From Ligustrum vulgare (Eukaryota > Streptophyta > Magnoliopsida > Lamiales > Oleaceae), in assembly GCA_963555705.1 (NCBI GenBank), contig OY743176.1:37184497-37248496 (forward strand): a stretch of DNA of 64,000 nt. The letters are read 5' to 3'. A program made the position numbers and the translations under genes. Below the pieces are notes generated by a model. The model was not told the origin of the DNA, searched no databases, and saw only the letters and a program-made list of their open reading frames with translations. Below are positions 1-11,290 of the stretch, piece after piece (the first letter of the stretch is position 1; each line of letters starts with the position of its first letter).

Positions 1-240
1 TTATCCCTATTCTTCTTCGTTCTTGATTGAACACCTTGAACTTATGAAAGGATTTGACAACCTTTGTGGCGTTCACACCTTTATGGTTCTTCATTCCGCA
101 TCTTAACGGATCTTGGATTTGATACATCCTTGGTTCTTGAGTCGTGAGTGTCGGGTCATATGGTTATCGTCAATTAATCTGGATTTGGAACTTTCCAAGT
201 GTTTATACAATTTCCGCGAGATCCCGTGATTCCCCAACAA
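1..240 (+). mobile_element. LTR 3'-end fragment, C/D-like gypsy family
   Basis: The order of short motifs (a CTTATGAAAGG-like block, GTGGCGTTC, CCGCATCTTAACGG, GGTTCTTGAGTCGTGAG, CCGCGAG) parallels the last 250 bp of the LTRs at 45340-45583 and 52850-53093, at moderate identity. It is therefore the 3' end of a related plus-strand LTR whose start lies outside the window. The exact end, near 238-240, is uncertain, and no PBS follows it. Confidence 0.6.
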
Positions 241-1813
241 GAATCACATCAAATATGACATTTGACTTACTATTGAGTTCCTTTTAATCTTCAAATTTCT
301 TGACCTATAATGCATAGAAGAAAACAAACATGTAATATGAGGAAATGAAAACTACACTATTATATTGATAGACTACCCAAACGAATTCAATATTCCATGT
401 TTTTCACCTTAACGGAAAATAATAGAAGTAAATATTTGAATGAAAATGAAAATACACGTACCTCTCCGCAAGGATTAGAGATCATTTTTTTCAAATAATA
501 CCTCAACGACTCCTACAACAGATGGTTTATTAGCTCTTTGAGTAGAATATTGAGACTGTTCTCCAAAGCAAATTTTCTTTGTTTTTAGGTGTTTGGGGAA
601 AAATTAGATGGTCAAGTTATCAGAAACTGATAATAGTTTTGAAATCAGATAAAGCACACAATAGACCAAAATGAAAACAAAACAATATTACTTTAACAAA
701 TGTGTTAGCTGGGAGAAAAAGCTGCATCGTATGGTTGGTTACAGTTGGATCAAATACTGAATCTGTAGCAAAATAATCTATTCCATGGAAATCTTTTGTC
801 ATAAGAAAAAGTACCAAAAGAAGTTGCAAGTAGGAATATCCAACAAAAGCCACTCTAGAAACTCTTGAGAACATCCCTAAAGAACTGTAACCTTGCTCGG
901 TCCATCTAATTGATGTTGCTGAGAGTGCTGAACTATACACAAGACTAACTTGCGTATTTGAATGCAAGAACTTGCTCTTGTCAGCCAAGCATTTCATCAC
1001 TTCACAAGCATAGAAAGTTTCATTCATTATGGACAAGCAATGCATCAAATTGCATATGTGAATATCTTTTCAAAATATTGTAGAGTAATCGTTCTTTTCT
1101 TTTCTTTTCTTTTTTCTTCAACTCTTTTTCAAGAATTAATTAATAATTCATGGTGGGTAATGCAGTGATTTTACTCACCCCGATAGGTGCTTGGACAAGG
1201 CACTCCGAGCATGGCTGAAATGGCAGTAATTACAATTTTAATAAGAGTGCAATCTCGTTCTTTTAGTGGAATAGAACGTGATTAATTAATTAATTTTGAT
1301 TGATCAAGAGTTGATCAGGTAATAATTAATTTATTAGAGCTTAGTTTAATTGGGTTCGATCAGGTTGCCTCTGTGACTTCACTATAATGGGCTTATACAA
1401 GCTTATTACCTGTATTGAGTTGTGCAGAAATGGACTTGGGTTATGGTACTAGGTTTGGTAGGGTTTTGGAGTGTAAAGATGTTACAAATAGTCTCCTAAG
1501 ACTATTTTTTTTAACCAAGTTTGCAAAGTGGCGAGACACATACTAAAGTGTGCATTGTGTGTTTTCTCCTTACATTGAAAACCCCAATCCTAATGTAACC
1601 TAGATTTAGAGAAAAGTGACCACACACCTGCATAGCTTCCATTGGAAAACACCGAGGAAAGCTTGAGGGTTTGAAGCTTTGGTGAAATTAAGAAGCAGTT
1701 GATGAAGATTATTATAAAGCACGCTACAAAGGTAATCTCCTCAAACAAATATTTGTGCAAATTATTTATTTCAAGTTAAATACATAAAACAGAAAATCCT
1801 GTAACGTGATGAT
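241..1813. other. Unassigned AT-rich stretch
   Basis: No recognisable transposon protein or RNA gene is visible. The segment holds one reverse-strand open frame (620-1048, listed separately) and AT-rich DNA. The part next to the reverse gag-PR remnant (about 1170-1813) could be its degraded 3' flank, but I see no LTR start or polypurine tract to prove it. Confidence 0.3.
620..1048 (-). other. Unrecognised 142-codon open frame, possible gene fragment
   Basis: This uninterrupted reverse frame lies outside any transposon I can identify. The predicted peptide starts MMHCLSIMNETFYACEV, has a hydrophobic stretch (YLQLLLVLFLM) near residue 75 and another near residues 118-130 (VKVILFCFHFGLLCAL), and ends in IISF. 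I do not recognise a family. It might be a decayed exon of a membrane protein or simply a chance open frame in AT-rich DNA. No convincing splice pair, promoter or polyadenylation context was found. Confidence 0.2.
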
Positions 1814-3745
1814 CTAGTCACAAGAAATTAATTTTTGTGAGTAGAACAACCTGAGTTTCCAACAATTTTTGGGTTGTTCTTCTTTGCAAGTAACTTTCTT
1901 CTTGGCTTTAATGTTATGATTTGATTTTGATACTTGCAAAACAGAATTAACCAAACTAGGGAGGGATGTGTTATCACTGTCAAGTGCAAGGATTGGTTCC
2001 TTGTATATTAACCTTTGTACAAAAAAGCTCATTTTGTGGGTGAACTACTTTTTCTTTTTCTCTTTGCACTCATGCTCTCCTTTTCTGAGGTCATAACTTC
2101 AACCCTCTTATTTTCAATTTTCACCACCTCTTATTTTTTTGAGGTCATGGTCTCAACTCTCTTATTTTTTTTATTTCAAACTCACTCTTTATTATTAGTT
2201 ATCCTCTTGAACCTCTTTAGGTGACAAATGAATAAGAGTAATCTTTTCCCCACCCTTCACAAAGGAATATCCCCAAACTTGGTCAACTATTGCAATTTAT
2301 AAGGATTAGGGTGTTTCATCTTAGGAAAATCCAAATTCTCCACCAACATGATACTAACCATATTTGTACAACTTCACCCCCATCAATCACCAATCCACAA
2401 ACCTTCTCATCCACCACGCACCTAGTATGAAATAGGTTATCCCTTTGTTCATCAACATCATTCACCTCAACTCTAGCACTAAGGACAAGCCTATTAACAA
2501 GAGAACCCTTTACAACATAAGTTAAACCCTCACTATCACTGCTACTAGCCCCAACATCCTCCAACTTAGGCATTCCTGCAAATTCATCCCCCAAACTAAT
2601 TTTCGCATTTTTACGCATAATCATTACTCGTTTATTAGGACATTAAGATGCTATGTGACTTGAACCCAAACATTTAAAGAATTTAATACTCCTATCCTTA
2701 GAAGGTTGGGATTTAGAAATGTTTTTACTTTTTATTGTTGGCTCCTCCCTCCCTTTTGGGATATAATTATCATGTGTTTCCCTCCTTGGTTGGGATGTAG
2801 GAGACAATCCTAGTGAATATCTTGTTGCCCCTTTCAATCAGTTACCTCTCCACTTTCATTAACACATGCACCATGTCCTCCAACTCCACATAGTGCTGCA
2901 ACTCAACCACATTAGTAATTTCCTAGTTTAGCCCACTCAAGAGCCTAGCCATGGTAGCCTCTCTATCCTCCACAACATTGGCCCTAATCATAGATACTTC
3001 CATGTCCTTATGGTACTCCTCCACGCTCCTATACCCTTGTGTAAGCCCATGCAACTTTTGATAAATATCCCTTTGATAATGGCTCGGGACTAACCTCTTC
3101 CTCATCATCGCTTTCATCTCATCCCATGTTTCTACCGGTCTCTTACCATCCCCCTCCTACCCATCACTAATTGATACCAACAATTTATTGCATAATCAGT
3201 GAACTCCACTACCGGTAACCTCTCCTTCTTTTCCTCCGAATAGTTATGGCATTCAAACATCAATTTTACCTTTTTCTCCCAATCTAAATAAGCTTCAGGG
3301 TCACTCTTCCCATGAAAAGGTGGTATGGTCATTTTGATACTTCCTAGATTACCATCCACTTCATCCCTATTCCCATGTCGCCTTCTATGACCCTCCTCAT
3401 GCCTATCACCTCTTTCACTCCTCCTCTCCACACTAGCCATGGATGAATGAACACTTTCCCATTCACTATCAACCATTTCTTCATCAAAATCATATCAAAA
3501 CCTATGGTTATTTTCCCTCTTACAGTCCCTCTCATCGTCCCTCCTAACTCTAGCACCCGTATAAGTTCATTCCCTATGCAATTGGGTAATATTTTCATCT
3601 TGCCTATCCATTCTAGTTATCAATTTCTCAAATTGCTCATGTAAGGCTACCATTATACCTACATGTTCCTATCCATCCTATTCATACCTTCAGGTTGATT
3701 GTTGTGACTTATTGATGAGGCTGTTGATCCCCTCCTGTCAATTCC
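1814..3745 (-). pseudogene. Ty3/gypsy gag-protease remnant (D-like family)
   Basis: Reverse-strand pieces line up in order with the better-preserved element D at 48362-50405. From the N-terminus (3745) downward they are a charged, Arg-rich region, the gag core (SDPEAYLDWEKKVKLMFECHNY; DYHKDMEVSMIRANVVEDREA at 2923-3117), a zinc-knuckle remnant (KFFKCLGSSHIAS near 2643) and the protease linker (DEFAGMPKLEDVGASSSDSEG). A protease core trace follows (VIDGGE where D has VIDGGS), then the C-terminal module (YKEPILALDSDNTSLPS). Stops and frameshifts separate almost every piece. As in D, no reverse transcriptase or integrase follows the protease. No LTRs are seen. The right edge directly abuts the plus-strand Athila-like element near 3745. 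Confidence 0.8.
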
Positions 3746-4820
3746 TTTGTTGTCACCAACTTATGAAGAAGATGATTCTCCCTCAGACATTGTTAGTTCT
3801 CAAAAAGTAACAAATAAAAAATTTCCTCACGTGTTTGTTTTCACTCGTGTATCACTCTTAATTCCTTTTCTAGTACCTCCCATTCATTTTCTTCACAGAC
3901 TTCAAAAGCATAAAGTGGATGCACAATTTGGTAAACTTCTTGAAGTCTTCAAGAAACTTCACATCAACATACCCTTTGCAGATGCATTAGCACAAATGCC
4001 TAGCTATGCAAAGTTCATGAAAGATATTCTTTTAAACAAGAGGAGGCTAGAGGATCATGAAACTATGATGCTAACAGAAGGATGTAGCGTCATCATACAA
4101 AATAAATTGCCTCCAAAAAAATAAAAGATCCAGGGAGTTTTATTATTCCTTGTACTATTGGTGATTTAAATTTTGGAAAGACATTATGTGATCTTGGTGC
4201 TAGCATTAATTTGATGTCTTTGTCTATTTTCAAGAGATTGGGCATGGGAGAAGTGAAACCAATCACGGTTTCATTACAGTCGGCCAATCACTCTATTAAG
4301 CACCTACGTGGTATTATTGAGGATGTGCTAGTCAAGGTGGGAAAATTCATCTGCTCGGCCGACTTTGTCATTCTTGACATGGAGGAAGATCTTGATATCC
4401 CTATCATCTTGGGAAGGCCTTTTGTAGAAACCGGTCGGGATTTAATTGATGTGCAAGGAGGGAAATTGATATTGAGGGTTCAGGATGAGAAAATCACATT
4501 CAACATCATGAAATCCATTAAGTACCCCGCTGAGGCCAATTTATGCTCTCGAGTAGACATCATTGATCAAGAAGTGGCTACATTATTTATCCATGGATCA
4601 CCGAAGGATCCCCTTGAGACTTGCATTGCCCACTCTTTAACCACTAAGGGAGAGGATGATCTAGACATTGGAAGGATGACACAACACTTGGAGGCTACCA
4701 AATTTTATCCTTACAAGAAGAGGCCATATTTTGAAGAATTGGGAGCAAGCTCTTCTCCTTCTCTACCCTCCATTCAACAAGCTCCACCTCTTGAACTCAA
4801 ACCTCTCTTCCATCACATTT
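3746..4820 (+). pseudogene. Athila-like gag C-terminus and aspartic protease
   Basis: The frame carries the late-gag segment (KLHINIPFADALAQMPSYAK, near 3960-4010) and, after a stop near 4123, a retropepsin domain. The catalytic motif D-L-G-A-S is at about 4192-4206 and the C-terminal motif ILGRPFVETGRDLIDVQGGK at about 4408-4467. Retropepsin cleaves the polyprotein in the virus-like particle. The homologous stretch in the second gypsy cassette (14500-15100) has the same layout, which supports the alignment. One in-frame stop separates gag from PR, so the polyprotein is broken. The part upstream of about residue 60 of this remnant is weakly conserved. Confidence 0.85.
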
Positions 4821-5730
4821 GAGGTATGCATACTTGGGCGATTCTTCTATCCTTCCGGTTATTATTTCAACTTCGTTGAATAAAGTAGAGGAAGAAAAGC
4901 TACTTGAGGTATTGAAAATGCATAAAATGGCCATTGGGTGGACTATGGTGGATATCAAGGGTATTAGTCGTACTCTATGCATGCACAAAATCCTCATGGA
5001 GGATGACTTCAAGCCAACGGTGGAGCACGAACGCCGTCTAAATCCAAACATGAAAGAAGTGTAAAGGCCGAGGTATTGAAGTGGTTGGATGCGGGAATTA
5101 TCTATCCAATCTCACATAGTGCATGGGTGAGCCCCGTCCAATGTGTCCCAAAGAAAGAAGTGTCACAGTGGTTGAAAATGAGAAAAACGAACTTATTCCT
5201 ACAAGGCTCGTGATCGGATGGAGAGTGTTCATTGACTACCGGAAGTTGAATAATGCAACTAGAAAAGATCACTTTCCTCTTCCCTTTATCAATCAAATGC
5301 TTGAGAGGTTGGCGGGGAATTCCCATTATTGCTTCTTGGATGGATACTTAGGTTATAATCAAATCTTGATAGCCCCCAAAGATCAAGAGAAGACTACTTT
5401 CATATGTCCATATGGGACTTTTGCTTATAGGAGGATGCCATTTGGTCTTTGCAACGCACTGACTACTTTTCAACGTTGTATGATGGCCATATTCTCCGAC
5501 ATGGTTGAAAAATTCATTGAGGTATTCATGGATGATTTTTCGAATTTTGGTTCTTCTTTTGATGATTGCTTAAGTAATCTTGACTTAGTTCTGAAAATAT
5601 GTGAAGAAACCAATCTAGTGCTTAATTAGGAGAAATGTCATTTTATGGTGAAAGAAGGCATTGTACTTGGCCATCGAATTTCACAAGGGGGGGTTGAGGT
5701 TGATAAAGCCAAAATCCAAGTTATTGAGAA
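4821..5730 (+). pseudogene. Athila-like reverse transcriptase
   Basis: RT domain signatures appear in order: the VENEKNELIPTR N-terminal block, FIDYRKLNNATRKDHFPLPF, LERLAG, the palm motif CFLDGYLGYNQI, MPFGLCNALTTFQRCMMAIF, then the catalytic box FMDDFSNFG (about 5527-5553) with both aspartates present. A frame change near 5060-5120 and a stop near 5627 inside the thumb region break the chain. The enzyme copies element RNA into DNA and is expected next to RNase H, which follows. Confidence 0.92.
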
Positions 5731-6513
5731 ATTGCTCCTCCTACTTTGGTGAAAGGCATAAGGAGTTTCTTAGGGCACGCAGGTTTCTATAGGAGATTCA
5801 TCAACGATTTCTCCAAAATCACCAAGCCTCTTTGTTCTCTACTTGAGAAGAATAACACTTTCCATTTATCTCAAGAGTGTCTTTTGGATTTCAACACTCT
5901 TAAGGAGAGGCTTATCATGGCTCCTATTATTGTGGCACCAGGTTGGAGCTTACCATTTGAGCTCATGTACGATGCTAGTGATTATGCCGTAGGAGCAGTT
6001 TTGGGGCAAAGGAGATGTATAGTGTTGGATGTGATCTATTATGCGAGCCGAACATTGAGTGATGCTCAATTAAACTATGCCACAACCGAGAAAGAGATGC
6101 TTTCCATGGTGTTTGCCTTTGAAAAATTTCGATCTTATCTCATCGGCTCAAAGGTAATTTGCTATACCGATCACTCTGCTCTAAAATATTTGCTTGCGAA
6201 GAAGGATGCAAAGCCAAGATTGATTAGATGGGTACTTCTATCGCAAGAGTTTGACTTGGAGATACGGGACAATAAGGGTACGGATAATCTTGTAGCTGAT
6301 CATCTTTCCAGGCTTGATCAAACTAAAGAGTTGGAAGTAGAGGAAATCAATGAAGCCTTCCCGGATGAACAACTTTTGCATGCCAAACACCTTTTCCAAG
6401 TCTTCAAGGCCCCATGGTATGTGGACTTCGTGAATTTCCTTGTAAGTGGTATTCTTTCCCCGAATTTCTCTTATCAACAAAAGAAGAAATTCTTTACCGA
6501 TGTGAAACATTAA
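5731..6513 (+). pseudogene. Athila-like RT connection and RNase H
   Basis: An open 255-residue frame covers the RT connection ([20 protein letters not shown]) and the Ty3/gypsy RNase H domain. The RNase H motifs visible are [17 protein letters not shown] (first catalytic Asp), [18 protein letters not shown] (catalytic Glu region) and [12 protein letters not shown] (second Asp), followed by [18 protein letters not shown]. This is the longest undamaged pol segment of the element. It is followed by a stop at 6511-6513, before the integrase. Confidence 0.92.
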
Positions 6514-7660
6514 TTTTGGGATGAGCCATATTTGTTCAAGAGGTGGTCGGACCAAATCATTAGAGGATATGTTCCTAAGGAAGAAATGGAAGGTATTCTT
6601 GATAGGTGTCATTCATCACCTTACGAGGGTCATTTTGGAGTTTCCAAAACCGCCTCAAAAGTTCTTTAATCGCGGTTCTATTGGCCAACTTTGTTCAAGG
6701 ATGCTTATACTCTAGCATCCAAATGTGATCAGTGTCAAAGGAGTGGAAACATCTCTCGGTGTAATGAAATGCCATTGACTTCAATCTTGGAAGTGGAGAT
6801 TTTTGATGTATGGGGAATTGATTTTATGGGGCCATTTCCATCCTCGTTCTCAAATCAATACATTTTGGTGGAGGTGGATTATGTTTCTAAATGGGTATAG
6901 GTCGTGACATTGCCTACTAATGATGCTCGGGTTGTTGTCAATTTTCTCAAAAAGAACATTTTTACACGTTCTAGTACCCCAGACTCATCATTAGTAATGT
7001 AGGAAAACACTTTTGCAATACCCTCCTTGACTCACTTTTGTCAAAGTATGGAGTGAAGCACCGAGTGGCCAAATGGAGACCTCAAATCGAGAGTTGAAAA
7101 GGATTCTTGATATGACGGTGAATACATAAAGGAAAGATTGGTCTAGAAAGTTAGATGATGCATTATGGGCTTACCGCACTGCCTTCAAGACTCCTATTGG
7201 CATGTCTCCATTTTGTTTTTTTTGGAAAATCATGTCATCTCCCAATTGAACTTGAGCGTAGAGCATTTCGGGCTACACGAGCATTGAATTTTGATGCAAA
7301 ATTAATTAGTGAGAAGATGTTGCTTCAACTAAATGAGCTTGATGAATTTCATCTCAACCCATATGAAAATGCTCGTATCTATTAGGAGAGGACCAAGAAA
7401 TGGCATGATAACCACATCATGAAGAGAGATTTCAAATTTGGGCAACAAGTTCTTCTATTCAACTCCCGACTTCGGTTATTCCCCGGAAAGCCTCGATCTC
7501 ATTGGTTGGATCATTCAAAATTTCTCAAATTTTTCCCCATGGAGCTATTGAGATATATCATCCCTACAAGGGACATTTCAAAGTCAATGGGAAAAGGTTG
7601 AAACCATTCTTGGAAGGGGACCCCTCGGAGGAAAAATCATTCATTCTTCTCATTGCTCCC
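6514..7660 (+). pseudogene. Athila-like integrase, fragmented
   Basis: Short frames with frameshifts preserve the zinc-binding region ([17 protein letters not shown], about 6724-6774) and the start of the catalytic core ([15 protein letters not shown], first Asp, about 6808-6850; [14 protein letters not shown] before a stop at 6898). They also preserve the late-core segment ([19 protein letters not shown] near 7240) and the C-terminal domain (KFGQQVLLFNSRLRLFPGK near 7426). The central Asp/Glu part (6900-7150) is rearranged and I cannot read a complete DDE triad. Confidence 0.85.
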
Positions 7661-8055
7661 GAATGAAAATCCAAAAAGTCGAGCTTATGACTTTAACCAA
7701 GCTCTTTTTGGGAGGAAACCTAAATTTATTCTCTTTTGATTTACTTGTTATTATTTACTTTACTCCTTTACTTTCTTTTAAATTAATTTTTAAACTTTTT
7801 TAGGTAACGATTTTTTTTGAAAATCCTAAGTGACATTGTCCTCAACAAGTTTGTGGGTGAACTACATTCGAAGAAAGTTTAGTCAATTTCAAACATCACA
7901 AACAAGCATCGAATCAGGGAAGTTGTTACCTTATTTTAAGTAACGCTTATTGGCATTTTCTATTTTCCTATAGGTTTGTAATTTGATAAATTTAGTTTAT
8001 TACTAAATATTTTTATTTAGTAATTTATTAAGTTTTAATTAAATTACTTATTTTT
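7651..8055 (+). other. Athila-like post-pol non-coding DNA (part 1)
   Basis: Just after the integrase is the block CTTATGACTTTAACC...TTTTTGGGAGGAAACC. It matches the post-coding block of the second gypsy cassette (AAAGACAGTAAAC...CTCGGGAGGCAACCCGAG at 15332-15371). No gene is seen. The segment ends at the copia LTR without a recognisable target-site duplication. Confidence 0.65.
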
Positions 8056-9506
8056 ACGTATTGTGAATATTTATCTCCTATATTGTTGGGATAATTATCT
8101 TGTGATAATGGATATTTTTTGGAGATAAAAGTGTGATAAGTTTGTGATAATGGTTAGAATTCTATCACTTATCACTTATGATAAGATCAAGAATTGTGTT
8201 ATTTTACTAGGCTTAGAATTTTTATCTTTATCACTTATTATTTTTTATAAGTATTAAGATAATATTTTAGCCTTGTTAAAATAATCATATTGGCCAAGTA
8301 TCTTCATGATTTCATTCTTGATATCCAAGTTTATCTTTTATGGTAAGATTACATCAAGAAATATTGTGATTAGCCGAAAATCTCTTTATGGCCGAGCATG
8401 ATGATCTAGAAATATTGTGGTAAATTTCTTGATGATCTATTTTGTGATTATTCTTGGCACTCAAGCTTATCCTTAGATATGGTAAGTTTCTTCTTGTTAT
8501 GGTCGAGAATATTTCAATTTTATCTTTGCATATGATAAGATCATCATATTGATAAGGACCGAGCTTATTAAAGCTTATGTACATATGGTAAGATTGCTTG
8601 GTCGAAAATCTTGATTGTAAAGATTCTTGATAGGGCCGAAAATGTGGTTCCTATTTATGGTAAGATCTTTCATGATTTATCTATATCCTATTTTATGGTA
8701 AGATTTATTCAAGAATAATTTATCTTACCGTTCTCTACTGTATTTTACAGGTATTAGAGATCTTCTGCAATAAGGAAACTTGGAAGTCAAGTAACTTAAT
8801 TGCATTTAAATAGAAGAAAAACGGGACGTTTTTCTAGAGACGTGTAAAATACAAAAATCCGTGTGGTGCTTCAAAAATACACGTCAACTACATTCAAGGA
8901 GTCAAGAAGCCAATTTTCGTGTGGTGCACAAATATTAAAGGCTTCGATTGTGTTGTGACTTCGGTACTCCTGGAGGAGGATTCAATCACTTAGAGAAGGA
9001 AAGAATTTCAGCATGAAGATCAAACGGGAGGTTTGGATCGTGTTCGAACGGGAGTTCGAAGTTGCTGAATAGTGTTGGAGATTCAAAGAAAACTACTGAA
9101 GAGTGGTGGGACGCCAGCTCATATTACATGTCATAGAAGGATCATGGAGTGATCTATTTCTTAGATGTTTGATACGTCTAAGCTTAGATTTATCCTATAG
9201 TTTAGATTGATCTGTATAAACTCATTCTTTATATAGTGATTGGTTTTTGTCCACAGGATGCGGGCCGTGGGTTTTCCCTGTTAGGGTTTTTCCAACGTTA
9301 AGCTCAAATTATTGTATTCTTGTTCGTTTACAATTCTACACAATTTATTTTGTTCATTTACGTTTTACTATCTAGACGAATCTGCATCGGCAAGATTCAT
9401 CTGGTATAGCGCTAAAACAGATCTTAACGATTTTCTGTTAATTGGTTACTTGACAGACTTATCTGTGACAGTCTGTTTATAAAATTTAGATAACTTCTTA
9501 TTTTCA
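8056..9506 (+). repeat. Sirevirus-like 5' LTR (start truncated)
   Basis: It matches 18737-20185 almost end to end and finishes ...ATTTTCA directly before the PBS. The 3' LTR appears to start about 121 bp further upstream (TGAAAC at 18616, giving TGAAA/TTTCA inverted termini), so this copy has lost its beginning. A possible TATA box (TTTATATA) lies near 9229-9236. The left half contains a series of TATGGTAAGATT-like repeats, described under findings. Confidence 0.88.
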
Positions 9507-9508
9507 TT

Positions 9509-9520
9509 TGGTATCAGAGC
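9509..9520 (+). other. Primer binding site, initiator tRNA-Met
   Basis: TGGTATCAGAGC lies two bases after the LTR end. It is complementary to the 3' end of plant initiator tRNA-Met, the usual primer for Ty1/copia minus-strand synthesis. Confidence 0.92.
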
Positions 9521-9548
9521 GGGTTCACTCCTAGAAAGTGAGATTCGG

Positions 9549-10355
9549 TTGTCTAAAATAGAAAATTATGCATCTCTTAGGCCTGTGTTAACTGGTAGTA
9601 ACTATGCATATAGAAAAATTCATATGAAAATTTTTATTCTATTTATTGATGAACGTTGTTGGACATCTGTCCTTGGAGGTTACACAACACCCACTGTCAC
9701 TGTTGGAGATGTTGTAACAGCTATTTCTAGAAGTGCATATACTGTAGATGAATTAGCAAATGCAAATTGGAATTCTAAAACACTTAATTCTATTGTTTCT
9801 TTGGTTGATCCAGGTCAATTCAGGATGATCTCTTCGTTAAGAAGCGGCAAGGAAGCATGGGATGCTTTAAGGGTAGCAAACGAAGGAACCAATGCTGTCA
9901 AAACCTCCAAGCTACAGATGATCACTCTTGAGTTTGAACAACTATCTATGGATGAGCGAAAAGACTTCAAAAGTTTCTATGCCAGATTGAGTGATCTCAC
10001 AAACTCAGCTGAAGCCCTTGGTAAAACATACTCCAATGAGCAGATTGTACAAAAGATTCTCAAATCTTTACCAGACAAAGTTCATGCAAAAGTAACAGCT
10101 ATTGAAGAAAGCAAGGATCTTTCAACCATGCGAGTTGAGGAACTTGTAGGCTCATTAATGACCTATGAGTTAAATTTGGCTCGAAGAAAGAAAGATAAGA
10201 AATTAGGGATTACGTTCAAAGCAAGCAATGAAGAGCCAGACGAATCTAGAGAGACAGATGAGGATGAAAGTTTCGCACTTCTCGCCAGGAAATTCAAGAA
10301 ATTCCTCAAACGCAAACAGAAAGAAAGATCCACAAATCTTCAAGGCCAGAATTAA
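9549..10355 (+). pseudogene. Sirevirus-like gag (capsid)
   Basis: An open frame of 268 codons begins at TTG where the family normally has ATG, so the start seems mutated. Motifs typical of the UBN2/copia gag family are present: DERCWTSVLGGYTTP, LANANWNSKTLNSIV, ISSLRSGKEAWDALRVANEG, VKTSKLQMITLEFEQLSMDE, FYARLSDLTNSAEALGK, VQKILKSLPDKVHAKVTAIEE and MRVEELVGSLMTYE. It forms the virus-like particle shell. The acidic tail and the first zinc knuckle continue past the stop in another frame (see next entry). Confidence 0.88.
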
Positions 10356-11290
10356 AAATCACAAAAACAATGGAAGAAAAATAATTTCTATCCTAAACAT
10401 AATGCTAACTCGTCTCAAGGCAAGCCTAAGAGTCGTATTCAATGCAGAGAATATGAAGGATATGGACATATTGTAGCAGATTGTCCTAATACTCAAAAGA
10501 AGACCAAAGGAAGGATGGTCATGAATGATACATGGAGTAATGGAAACACAGATGAATCTAGCTCAGATTCAGGCAGCTGCAATTCTGAAAAACAGGTAAC
10601 TATCTTTACTGCTTTACAGACATCTGGAACTGATTCTGGAAACTCTTCTTATGCAGGAACTAACTCAGATGAATCTGGATTAAACACTGAAATTTTAAAG
10701 AAAGAACTTCAAAATGCAGAAGAGAGGATCCAAATATTGTAGGCCTTCGCCGAACACAACAGGGAAAGACATCTGAACGCATCTGCATTCCCAGATGATA
10801 AATAAAATAAGGTAAGCAAGTTAAGCTCAGAACTTGCTAAAGCACAAGACAAAATCAAAAAATTGGTACTTGGATCTGTCCGACTTGATAAAATCATGAA
10901 CAGTGGTAGACCTGTTAGCATGAAAACAGGTCTTGGATATGAAGGTAAATGTAAAAATCATGACAATAAAATAAACTTTGTAAGAGAATCTGGATAAAAA
11001 TAGAAGGAACTATACAAGAAGACAATTTCAGCCGAATATGTACAAGCAAGATGAGTCTGTCCATCAGATCTGCAGAAAATTTCAACCTTGTCAGAGTCGG
11101 CAGGATACATCTGTCTTCCAGGTATTCTGTAATTTTTGTGCTAAATCTGGTCATTATGTATTTAGGTGTCATGAGTACTTGAAATTAATCAATTCACATA
11201 AAAGAAGACTTGTTTCTAGACAAGAAAAGAAAATTCGAACTAATGCTTATGTAGTTCAATTATCTTTAAGTGTCTTGATTCCTAACACAT
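10356..11290 (+). pseudogene. Sirevirus-like gag C-terminus with two zinc knuckles
   Basis: Broken frames encode a first CCHC knuckle (CREYEGYGHIVADC, about 10443-10484) in which the second cysteine has become tyrosine. A long acidic Ser/Glu-rich linker follows (TDESSSDSGSCNSEKQ; NSDESGLNTE), then a coiled-coil-like segment and a second, intact knuckle (CNFCAKSGHYVFRC, about 11127-11170). Two knuckles bracketing a linker fit Sirevirus gag. Stops at about 10741 and 11283 and several frame changes make it non-functional. Confidence 0.75.
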
